Assembly (NCBI GenBank): GCA_013202445.1
Contig: JABMRW010000009.1
Location: 1-10,120 of the forward strand
Length of the DNA: 10,120 nt
From: Deltaproteobacteria bacterium
GTDB taxonomy: Bacteria > Chloroflexota > Dehalococcoidia > Dehalococcoidales > BS750m-G39
Reading direction: 5' to 3'
The notes under the pieces were generated by a model. That model saw nothing but the letters and a program-made list of their open reading frames with translations, searched no databases and had not been told where the DNA came from. Numbering within the stretch: position 1 is the first letter of the stretch; each line of letters starts with the position of its first letter. Positions 1 to 5,295 of the stretch are shown here, one piece after another. The position numbers and the translations under genes are program-made.

Positions 1-30
1 AAGTGACACTTTGGGACACCTCGCCTAGAA
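1..30. other. Foreign sequence joined to the broken tRNA, possible mobile-element end
   Basis: These 30 bases replace the expected 3' half of the tRNA. On the minus strand they contain two closely spaced similar units, GGTGTCCC and AGTGTCAC, separated by AAA. Short GTGTC-type repeats next to a junction resemble the transposase-binding repeats at insertion-sequence ends. Too little is visible to assign a family, and no transposase gene lies in the window. An assembly break at a repeated element is an equally simple explanation. Confidence 0.3.
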
Positions 31-67
31 TTACGAAACCGCTGCTCTACCCCTGAGCTACGCTGGC
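31..67 (-). pseudogene. 5' half of tRNA-Thr (anticodon CGU), truncated
   Basis: Read on the minus strand from 67, the sequence has a 7-base acceptor 5' strand GCCAGCG and TA at the 8-9 positions. A D-arm follows (GCTC, loop AGGGGTA, GAGC), then one A, the anticodon-stem 5' strand GCGGT and the 7-base loop TTCGTAA. The anticodon is CGT, which reads the Thr codon ACG. A complete tRNA would continue with ACCGC, a variable loop, a T-arm containing TTCGA and CGCTGGC. Instead the sequence after position 31 is TTCTAGGCGAGG and none of those parts appears before the window edge. The tRNA is therefore broken exactly at the 3' side of the anticodon loop. Possible causes are insertion of a mobile element, an intron, or a mis-joined contig end. 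The 5' half matches tRNA structure closely; the cause of the break is unknown. Confidence 0.72.
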
Positions 68-84
68 AATTAAAATCAACTCAA

Positions 85-113
85 ATTATACTCCATAACC
101 CTCATTCTGGTAA
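85..113 (-). promoter_or_regulatory. Promoter of the truncated tRNA
   Basis: On the minus strand a perfect -10 box TATAAT (90-85) lies 17 bases downstream of a -35 box TTACCA (113-108). Transcription is predicted to start near 78, about 11 bases before the tRNA 5' end at 67, which is a normal tRNA leader. An intact promoter implies the tRNA was functional before the break. It may now drive transcription into whatever lies left of the window. Confidence 0.6.
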
Positions 114-182
114 CTATATGGATAGCCCGCGCCGCCAAGAGGGCAAAGGGGAATAACTCAAGGGCGTATATCTAAAAACCGG

Positions 183-557
183 CTACTCAAATTCGTCCCT
201 GGCCATGGCCACGAATATCGTGGATAATACCCCCAGTGGGAGCGACCTGAATATAGCTATTATCGAGCCGGCCAGTGCCCATCCCCATCTCCTCCTCTGC
301 AAGGCGAATATCCCGCCGATTATGGGGAATACCGTGGCTACTATATTCAATACCAGGGCAACTATCAGTATAGGTACCACCAGGGGCATGATAAATGACG
401 CGTCTTCAGGGGGCAGGAAGCGCATGATGTCTATGCTGCCAACGGCAAAAAGAGCGATAATCAGCCCTAATGCCCCCAGGCCGTTCAAGCCTCCGGCAAT
501 GATGTTGAGGATGCCGGCCGTGGTTGCTTTCCAGGTCCTCGGCGCTGTGGTTGTCAT
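183..557 (-). CDS. Small multi-pass membrane protein, function unknown
   Basis: This is a 124-residue protein of unknown function. The start is the ATG at 557: an AGGAGG ribosome binding site (568-563) sits 5 bases upstream, and the predicted promoter at 596-623 lies inside the longer reading frame that runs up to 653, so that extension is unlikely to be translated. Hydrophobic stretches are at about residues 13-40, 56-86 and 92-118, giving three or four membrane passes. A basic RRR loop (88-90) lies between the second and third stretches, and the tail is short and acidic (DEFE). The layout resembles small four-helix membrane families such as DUF4064, but no family motif is strong enough to assign. 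It stands alone, between the broken tRNA and a gap, and reads toward the tRNA. Confidence 0.72.
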   Translation of the reverse strand: MTTTAPRTWKATTAGILNIIAGGLNGLGALGLIIALFAVGSIDIMRFLPPEDASFIMPLVVPILIVALVLNIVATVFPIIGGIFALQRRRWGWALAGSIIAIFRSLPLGVLSTIFVAMARDEFE

Positions 558-595
558 ATCAACCTCCTCAAGCGGAATATTACAGTTTCGAGCCA

Positions 596-623
596 AGTAT
601 AGCACAAAAAAGTTATTCATTAA
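596..623 (-). promoter_or_regulatory. Promoter of the small membrane-protein gene
   Basis: The minus strand shows an extended -10 element, TGC then TATACT (601-596), with a weaker -35 TTAATG (623-618) 16 bases upstream. The predicted start of transcription is near 589, leaving a leader of about 32 bases with a strong AGGAGG. This supports the start codon at 557. Confidence 0.5.
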
Positions 624-667
624 CCTCACCCGCTTAGTTACTTTCTCTAGCAACCCACCCCCTTAAT

Positions 668-701
668 CCCCCTCCCTTACAAGGGAGGGGGAAGATTTTT
701 T
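668..701 (+). terminator. Terminator-like hairpin with T tract
   Basis: CCCCCTCCCTT (668-678) is perfectly complementary to AAGGGAGGGGG (681-691) and is followed by GAAG and ATTTTTT (695-701). This has the form of an intrinsic terminator on the plus strand. No plus-strand gene lies upstream in the window, so it may instead be part of a dispersed repeat, or may block readthrough coming from the left. Confidence 0.5.
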
Positions 702-703
702 AG

Positions 704-724
704 AAGAGGGGCGAAGCCCCTCTT
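704..724. repeat. Perfect 9-bp hairpin, probable dispersed palindromic repeat
   Basis: AAGAGGGGC (704-712) pairs exactly with GCCCCTCTT (716-724) around a GAA loop. Only two bases separate it from the terminator-like hairpin before it, and it lacks its own T tract. Paired GC-rich hairpins between genes suggest a dispersed repeat unit rather than a gene-specific signal. The rest of the 558-863 gap (725-826) shows no gene, no riboswitch motif I recognise, and a purine-rich GGGAGGGTGGG stretch near 765-776. Confidence 0.5.
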
Positions 725-826
725 AAACACCCCTTCAAGAAAGTTTTAGAAGCGCAGCTTATGAGAGCGGGAGGGTGGGAAGCAAAACACATTCTAAAAA
801 CCGGGCAATCCCCCAGCCAGATTTTA

Positions 827-855
827 TTGACGCTAATATAGGGGTATGCTAGTAT
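827..855 (+). promoter_or_regulatory. ribF-tyrS promoter
   Basis: TTGACG (827-832) and TAGTAT (850-855) are separated by exactly 17 bases, a good sigma-70-type match. Transcription is predicted to begin at about 861-863, only one to three bases before the ribF ATG at 864. No Shine-Dalgarno sequence lies between, so the transcript may be leaderless. Confidence 0.55.
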
Positions 856-863
856 AAAAAGCT

Positions 864-1796
864 ATGTCGGTAGAGCAAGAGCTGGGCAAATTTTCCCCTC
901 AGAAGGAGATGCTGCTGACCATCGGCGTCTTTGACGGGGTGCACCTGGGGCATAAACACCTTATCGCTCAACTGAAGGAGCTTGCCCGCAAGCAGGGTTA
1001 TCTAAGCGGTGTGATAACCTTCAGCCAGCACCCCCAGGAGGTGCTCTCACCCCGGACCAAACTGCCCTCCCTTACCGGCATTGACCAGAGAATAGCCCTG
1101 CTTAAAAACGAAGGCGTCGATATTGTTCTCCCCCTCCCCTTCACCCCCCAGATAGCCTCCTTAAGCCCGGAACAATTTCTAAGCCTGCTCAAAGAATACC
1201 TCAAAATGAAGGGGCTGGTCATCGGGCCCGACTTCGCCCTGGGCAAAGACCGTCAGGGCGATATTGATGCCCTGCGCCGGCTGGGACAGGAAATGGGCTT
1301 TAGTGTCACCGTGGTGCCCCCGCTGACCATGGACGGTCAGGTGGTAAGCAGCACCGCCATCAGAAAAGCACTGGCCGAAGGCGATATGAAACAGTCGCGG
1401 AAGCTGCTGGGGCGCCCATTTAGCCTGCAGGGACGGGTAGTTGCCGGAGATAAGCGCGGCATGGATTTAGGCTTCCCCACCGCCAACCTAGACGTAGAGC
1501 CGGGGCAGGCCCTCCCCGCCGGGGGCGTTTATGCCTGCCGGGCTCATATTGACGGCCGGACCTACTCCGCCATGACCAACATCGGCCACCGTCCCACTTT
1601 CGGCGGCGGCCAGCGGATGGTCGAAGTCTACCTCCTTGACTATAACGGTGACCTCTACGGGCGGGAGCTGGCAATAGATATCATCGGGCGCCTCCGTGAC
1701 GAAAAAAAGTTTGATACCCCGGAACAATTGAAAGAACAGATAGCCGAAGATATAATACAGGGCAAAGACATGTTAAAAACCAGAGGTGGAAGTTAA
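864..1796 (+). CDS. ribF: Bifunctional riboflavin kinase / FAD synthetase RibF
   Basis: This 310-residue cytoplasmic enzyme phosphorylates riboflavin to FMN and then adenylylates FMN to FAD; the length is normal for the family. The N-terminal FAD synthetase domain shows the nucleotidyltransferase motif GVFDGVHLGH (21-30), GPDFALGKDRQGD (121-133) in place of the usual G-DF-FGKGR-GD, and VSSTAIR (161-167). The C-terminal riboflavin kinase domain (about 182-303) shows LGFPTANLD (202-210), NIGHRPTFGG (239-248), MVEVYLLD (252-259) and LRDEKKFDTPEQLK (277-290). The ATG at 864 gives the usual N-terminal length but has no ribosome binding site. An ATG at 909 has AAGGAG directly against it, too close to work, and would remove residues before the nucleotide motif. 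tyrS begins 3 bases after the stop, so the two genes are probably cotranscribed. Confidence 0.96.
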   Translation: MSVEQELGKFSPQKEMLLTIGVFDGVHLGHKHLIAQLKELARKQGYLSGVITFSQHPQEVLSPRTKLPSLTGIDQRIALLKNEGVDIVLPLPFTPQIASLSPEQFLSLLKEYLKMKGLVIGPDFALGKDRQGDIDALRRLGQEMGFSVTVVPPLTMDGQVVSSTAIRKALAEGDMKQSRKLLGRPFSLQGRVVAGDKRGMDLGFPTANLDVEPGQALPAGGVYACRAHIDGRTYSAMTNIGHRPTFGGGQRMVEVYLLDYNGDLYGRELAIDIIGRLRDEKKFDTPEQLKEQIAEDIIQGKDMLKTRGGS

Positions 1797-1799
1797 GCT

Positions 1800-3023
1800 A
1801 TGACAAATCTAGACATCGATTATGTGCTGAAACGCGGGGTGGCGGAAATCATTGTCGAAGAAGAAATGAGGGCGCTTTTGCGCTCGGGCAAAAAACTGCG
1901 CTTGAAGGAGGGCTTTGACCCCAGCTTCCCCGATATCCATTTAGGTCATATGGTAGCCCTGCGCAAGCTGCGGCAGTTCCAGGAGATGGGGCACCAGATT
2001 GTCCTCATCGTCGCCGACTGGACCGCCCAGATTGGCGACCCCAGCGGCATGTCGGTCACCCGCCCCATGCTGACCCTGGAGCAGGTCAAGGCCAACGCCC
2101 AAACCTATATGCAGCAGTTCTTCAAGATAGTCGATAAGCAAAAGACCGAAATCAGGTGGCAGAGCGAATGGTTCGACAAATTTACCCTGACTGATATTAT
2201 CCGGCTCACCAGCAAGTTTACCGTGGCTCAGTTCCTGGCGCGGGACGACTTCAGCGCCCGCTATAAAGCCGAGAAACCCATCGCCATCACCGAACTGCTT
2301 TACCCCCTCCTCCAGGCCTACGACTCGGTGGCCATTAAAGCCGATGTCGAGTTCGGCGGCACCGACCAGAAGTTCAACTTCCTGGTGGGCCGGGAGCTTC
2401 AGTCCATGGTCGGTCAGCGCCCTCAGCAGTGCTTTATGGTCCCCCTGCTGGTGGGCACCGACGGCAGCCAGAAGATGAGCAAGAGCCTGGGCAACTATAT
2501 CGGCGTCGCCGAGCCGCCGGAGCAGATATACGGCAAGGCGATGTCCGTCCCCGATAGCCTGCTCTTGAACTACTTTGAGCTGATAACCGATGTCCACGAC
2601 GCGGAGCTAAAGGAGTTCAAAAAGGGACTGGATAATGCCACCATCAACCCCATGACGTTAAAGAAACGGCTGGCACGGGAAATCATTACCCAGCTCTATA
2701 ACCTCAAAGCCACCGCCGCTGCCGAAGAGCACTTTGAAAGGACGGTGCAGAGGAAAGAGATGCCGGATGAAATCGCCGAATGCCGCCTGTCTTTCAAAGA
2801 GCTGTGCCCCCCCAATATTGAAGTCGGCATTGACTTAAGCAAACTGCTGGTAAGCACCGGCCAGGCCAAGAGCCGCAGCGAGGCCAACCGGCTGATTGCC
2901 CAGGGGGCGGTCAGCATTGACGGTGAAAAAGTAACCGGCAATATCATAGAGGTCAAGAGCGGCTGCGTTGTCCGGGCGGGCAAGCGCCGCTTCGCCAGGG
3001 TAATTGATACCGATATACCCTAA
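1800..3023 (+). CDS. tyrS: Tyrosyl-tRNA synthetase, KMSKS (TyrZ-like) type
   Basis: This 407-residue class I aminoacyl-tRNA synthetase attaches tyrosine to tRNA-Tyr in the cytoplasm. The HIGH-type signature reads PDIHLGH (44-50) after GFDPSF. GDPSG is at 79-83, the tyrosine-pocket region YPLLQAYDS through GGTDQKFN at 168-193, and the second signature is a full KMSKS (225-229). A C-terminal S4 RNA-binding domain (about 345-400) contains SRSEANRLIAQGAVSIDGEKV. HLGH with KMSKS is the pattern of the TyrZ-like branch, as opposed to the E. coli-type enzyme with KFGKT. A GAGGTGG about 10 bases upstream overlaps the end of ribF and supports the ATG at 1800. Its TAA overlaps the stop of the convergent DUF1015 gene, and no terminator is visible between them. 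Confidence 0.96.
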   Translation: MTNLDIDYVLKRGVAEIIVEEEMRALLRSGKKLRLKEGFDPSFPDIHLGHMVALRKLRQFQEMGHQIVLIVADWTAQIGDPSGMSVTRPMLTLEQVKANAQTYMQQFFKIVDKQKTEIRWQSEWFDKFTLTDIIRLTSKFTVAQFLARDDFSARYKAEKPIAITELLYPLLQAYDSVAIKADVEFGGTDQKFNFLVGRELQSMVGQRPQQCFMVPLLVGTDGSQKMSKSLGNYIGVAEPPEQIYGKAMSVPDSLLLNYFELITDVHDAELKEFKKGLDNATINPMTLKKRLAREIITQLYNLKATAAAEEHFERTVQRKEMPDEIAECRLSFKELCPPNIEVGIDLSKLLVSTGQAKSRSEANRLIAQGAVSIDGEKVTGNIIEVKSGCVVRAGKRRFARVIDTDIP

Positions 3024-4333
3024 ACCAGCCTGTATAGTACCAGTCCCGCCGGAGCCTTGGGGTAAAAATAGGTCGATTTTCTCGGCATCCGGTCGTCGGC
3101 GTCGGCAACAGCCTTGATTACCTCCGGCTTAATCGGCCTTAAGAGAAAGGCAAGCTGGTATTCCTGCTCCAGCACCCGGTTAACGGCATCCCGCCCCTCG
3201 TAGCTGAAGGCAAGCACAGCCCCCTCCCCACCGCTGCCCAGCCCCAGCAGCTCCTCCAGTATCACGTGGTCTAACACGCTGACATCCAGCTTCTTATACA
3301 GCTCAGAGTGGAAGTAGGGTATCATCTGGCTGGCGGCGGCAAAATCGCGCAGCTTTAGTATCCGCAGGCGGTTTTCGGCCAGCCCGAAAAGGGCAAACCT
3401 GACCTCGTCTTTGCCTCCGGCGGCAAGCAGCCGGTCGACTTTGCCCCAGACATCAGGCGCATCGAGCGGCAGTTCCTCAATATCAAATAAAGACTTCAGC
3501 TTGGCCGCCAGCTGGCTCAAAGCGGCTTTAGGTATCCCCCCCACCAGCCGGTGCGGCGGTAGAATCAGGACACCGGGGTCGGCAAAATCCACCAGCGCCA
3601 TCATAACAAAATCATAGGCCTCACCCCCCGATGACGAAACATCGGCGCGCTTCTCCCGCTGGAAAGCCAGCGCGCTCTCGTAGCGGTGGTGCCCGTCGGC
3701 TATATACAGCGGCGAATCGGCCAAATATCTGGCAAGCTGGCTGATTATATCGGGCCGGGTGATAGCCCGCAGCTCATGCCTCTCGCCATTGGATTCGCTG
3801 AAATCAACTATCGGCTGGCTCTCCCCGGCTTTCGCCAGCAGCGTAGCCACCTGCTCTCCCCGGTCCTCGAACAGGGCCAGAATGGGGCTGGTATTGGCCT
3901 GGAGCGCCCAGAGCAGGCTAAAGCGGTCGCCCTTGTGCTCGGCCAGTATCCCCTCATGGGGCCGGACTACCTTCTTATCCCACTCCTCCAGCCTGACCCC
4001 GGCGATTATACTGCGGCGCCGGAACTCCTTGCCCTCGTAGCTGAAATAGTGGTCGTGGATATATACCGCCGGCGCCGGGTCGGCCGCCAGGACGCCCTCC
4101 GCCAGCCACTGCCCCAGCGTAGCCGCGGAACGGGTATATTTATTATCAGTATTGGTATCCTGGGGTAACTCCCGCCCGGCTTCTATGCGGACAAAGTTAT
4201 AGGGGCTGCGGTGATAGAGCTCCTGCTGCAGCTGTGGGGTAATAACATCATACGGGGGGCAGATAATGTCGGCCAGGTCTTTAGCCAGCCCCTGGTTATA
4301 ACGCACTCCCCGGAAGGGACGGATTTCAGCCAA
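3020..4333 (-). CDS. DUF1015 family protein
   Basis: This 437-residue soluble protein belongs to the DUF1015 family, whose role is not established to my knowledge. The N terminus MAEIRPFRGVRYN and CPPYDVI (25-31) are typical of the family. Other conserved-looking blocks are VRPHE (123-127), ADGHHRYE (212-219) and LPPHRLV (258-264). The DGHHR block recalls the acidic-His-Arg motif of the ParB/serine-kinase (SerK) fold, so phosphotransfer on a small molecule is conceivable; that is inference only. The start is a TTG at 4333: GAGG lies 6 bases upstream and the protein then begins exactly as family members do. It converges on tyrS with overlapping stops (TAG at 3022-3020). A copy of the C-rich repeat lies about 80 bases upstream of its start. 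Confidence 0.9.
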   Translation of the reverse strand: MAEIRPFRGVRYNQGLAKDLADIICPPYDVITPQLQQELYHRSPYNFVRIEAGRELPQDTNTDNKYTRSAATLGQWLAEGVLAADPAPAVYIHDHYFSYEGKEFRRRSIIAGVRLEEWDKKVVRPHEGILAEHKGDRFSLLWALQANTSPILALFEDRGEQVATLLAKAGESQPIVDFSESNGERHELRAITRPDIISQLARYLADSPLYIADGHHRYESALAFQREKRADVSSSGGEAYDFVMMALVDFADPGVLILPPHRLVGGIPKAALSQLAAKLKSLFDIEELPLDAPDVWGKVDRLLAAGGKDEVRFALFGLAENRLRILKLRDFAAASQMIPYFHSELYKKLDVSVLDHVILEELLGLGSGGEGAVLAFSYEGRDAVNRVLEQEYQLAFLLRPIKPEVIKAVADADDRMPRKSTYFYPKAPAGLVLYRLV

Positions 4334-4379
4334 GGTCGCCTCTTTCTATACAGGGGAATTCGGCTAACCTAAGTTTACC

Positions 4380-4409
4380 GTATAATCTGGAAAGGGACAA
4401 CCTCCCCAA
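4380..4409 (-). promoter_or_regulatory. Possible promoter of the DUF1015 gene
   Basis: On the minus strand TTGGGG (4409-4404) and TTATAC (4385-4380) are separated by 18 bases. This would start transcription near 4373 and give a leader of about 40 bases that includes the GAGG ribosome binding site. The -35 match is weak. An alternative -10 TATAGA (4350-4345) would start transcription almost at the TTG. Confidence 0.35.
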
Positions 4410-4414
4410 CCCCC

Positions 4415-4446
4415 TTTATATCTTTTCCCACCCACCACCCTTAAGG
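4415..4446 (-). repeat. C-rich direct repeat, copy 1
   Basis: A 28-base run (4415-4442: TTTATATC, TTTTCCCA, then CCCACCACCCTT) is identical to 5158-5185, and AAGG follows in both copies. Copy 1 lacks one T that copy 2 has before the AAGG. The repeat lies upstream of the DUF1015 gene and just downstream of the 4477-5142 gene. On the minus strand it reads as a G-rich tract followed by AAAAGATATAAA. The copies are in the same orientation and bracket the gene between them. Confidence 0.75.
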
Positions 4447-4476
4447 GGAAGGGTATTAGATTAATAAATAACCCCG

Positions 4477-5142
4477 CTACCAGGTAACCAGAATATCCAG
4501 TATGGTGTCATCATTCTCAGGGGGCAGGTAATAGTAACCCTGCCTGGGCACTATACACTTGTAATAGCATTCGCCCACTTCCGGGTTAGCCCTCTCATCT
4601 GTTATGGCTTCGAAGTAGACCAGCCCCTCATCGATGGTGTCAAAGGCCACTATGGCGTGTCCCGCTATCTCGGGATATACCAGATGAACGATAGCGCAGC
4701 GCAGCCCCTCGGCCTCGGCGTTATTGCACACATCCCGGGAAAAGTGACTGCAGACATAAACCCCGTAGTCATCATCGTCATATTCATTATCACTGGTCTT
4801 ATCCCTTTTAAGAAAGTCAACCGCCTCTTCATAGGTGGGGTCTCTCAGGGTGTAACCATGGCCAAAGCCGGCTTCCAGACCCAGGCTATAACCTTCATCG
4901 TAGCCCTCGGTCTGGCCCAGGTCATAGCCCTCGTCGTAACCCTCGGCTTTGCCGGAAATATAGCCATCACTGTAGCCAATCTGCTCCCCCGCGCTATAGC
5001 CGATATCCTGGCCCGTTGAATATCCCCGGCCATATCCCGAGGTGTCACCCATGTCATAAGCCACGTAGTAAACGGCATAACCGCCGGCACCTACAAAAAC
5101 TACTATAGCCAGTGATACGATAACCCATTTTATCCAGCTCAT
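4477..5142 (-). CDS. Membrane-anchored GX3-repeat protein with a transglutaminase-like C-terminal domain
   Basis: This 221-residue predicted exported protein was not recognised as a named gene. Residues 4-27 form one hydrophobic anchor or signal segment after a short basic start. Residues 32-96 hold glycine at every fourth position without exception, 17 in a row, mostly as GY-x-x-GY or G-x-x-E-GYDEGY. This resembles the GX3 helices described in Yae1/Lto1 and FliH. Residues about 103-221 look like a small transglutaminase/papain-fold domain: C131 (in YVCSHFS), H162 (in AGHAIVAFDT) and D182 or E178 (in FEAITDE) have the spacing of a Cys-His-Asp triad, though the assignment is by eye. An upstream extension to 5181 is unlikely because it is made of the C-rich repeat; the ATG at 5142 is preceded by GGGGGGTGG. 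The neighbouring flavoprotein gene is divergent. Confidence 0.72.
   Translation of the reverse strand: MSWIKWVIVSLAIVVFVGAGGYAVYYVAYDMGDTSGYGRGYSTGQDIGYSAGEQIGYSDGYISGKAEGYDEGYDLGQTEGYDEGYSLGLEAGFGHGYTLRDPTYEEAVDFLKRDKTSDNEYDDDDYGVYVCSHFSRDVCNNAEAEGLRCAIVHLVYPEIAGHAIVAFDTIDEGLVYFEAITDERANPEVGECYYKCIVPRQGYYYLPPENDDTILDILVTW
4880..4946 (-). repeat. 36-base internal tandem duplication in the GX3 region
   Basis: Bases 4880-4910 and 4916-4946 match at 25 of 31 positions with a 36-base offset. They encode the consecutive 12-residue units EGYDEGYDLGQT and EGYDEGYSLGLE. This suggests the glycine repeat grew by in-frame tandem duplication of multiples of 12 bases, followed by mainly third-position drift. 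Confidence 0.6.
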
Positions 5143-5157
5143 TTTGCCACCCCCCGT

Positions 5158-5190
5158 TTTATATCTTTTCCCACCCACCACCCTTTAAGG
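5158..5190 (-). repeat. C-rich direct repeat, copy 2, within a larger G-rich block
   Basis: This copy matches 4415-4446 apart from one extra T before the AAGG. It ends 16 bases upstream of the 5142 start codon. On the minus strand the extended region 5212-5170 contains seven runs of three or more G, counting GGGGGG, GGGGG, GGG and three further GGG plus a GG, so it could fold as a G-quadruplex in DNA or in the leader RNA. Confidence 0.7.
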
Positions 5191-5228
5191 AAGTCCCTTA
5201 CCCCCACCCCCCTTTGTTATCAAGGTAC

Positions 5229-5234
5229 ATTATA
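5229..5234 (-). promoter_or_regulatory. Possible -10 box for the GX3-repeat gene
   Basis: A perfect TATAAT is read on the minus strand at 5234-5229, with no convincing -35. Transcription from near 5222 would give an 80-base leader containing the whole G-rich repeat. A second candidate, TATAAA (5163-5158), lies inside the repeat and would start so close to the ATG that it cuts into the ribosome binding site. Confidence 0.35.
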
Positions 5235-5244
5235 GCGGTTTCTC

Positions 5245-5273
5245 TTTCACCCAGCCACCAGCTTTGCTATACT
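5245..5273 (+). promoter_or_regulatory. Promoter of the flavoprotein gene
   Basis: TTTCAC (5245-5250) and TATACT (5268-5273) are 17 bases apart. The predicted transcription start is about 5280. This lies within or just after the ATG at 5278 but upstream of the GTG at 5296, so it favours the GTG start. The promoter is back to back with that of the minus-strand gene. Confidence 0.5.
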
Positions 5274-5295
5274 GGAAATGCAAAGGGGTGTAAAA

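Noticed and set aside
31..67. Complete tRNA or integrase attachment site that rebuilds the tRNA
   Set aside because: The 3' anticodon strand, T-arm and acceptor 3' strand are all missing in the visible sequence, so no reconstituted tRNA can be shown.
558..653. N-terminal extension of the small membrane protein to 653
   Set aside because: The extension covers the predicted promoter and the AGGAGG just before 557, and adds a tail with no membrane or signal logic.
205..666. Plus-strand reading frame of 153 codons opposite the membrane-protein gene
   Set aside because: It has no ribosome binding site, its product looks like random antisense sequence, and the minus-strand frame has a strong AGGAGG, a promoter and clear membrane helices.
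725..826. Possible FMN riboswitch before ribF
   Set aside because: None of the conserved FMN-riboswitch segments could be recognised, and the ribF promoter lies downstream of this region, so it would not be in the leader.
1941..2597. Long minus-strand reading frame of 218 codons inside tyrS
   Set aside because: It is an antisense shadow from GC-biased codon use; tyrS on plus carries every expected motif.
4437..4454. Terminator formed by ACCCTT and AAGGGT after the GX3 gene
   Set aside because: The stem is only 6 bp and no T tract follows on the minus strand, so it does not meet terminator form.
5143..5181. N-terminal extension of the GX3-repeat protein to 5181
   Set aside because: It is translated from the C-rich repeat and would put 13 charged or glycine-rich residues before the membrane anchor; the ATG at 5142 has a G-rich ribosome binding site.
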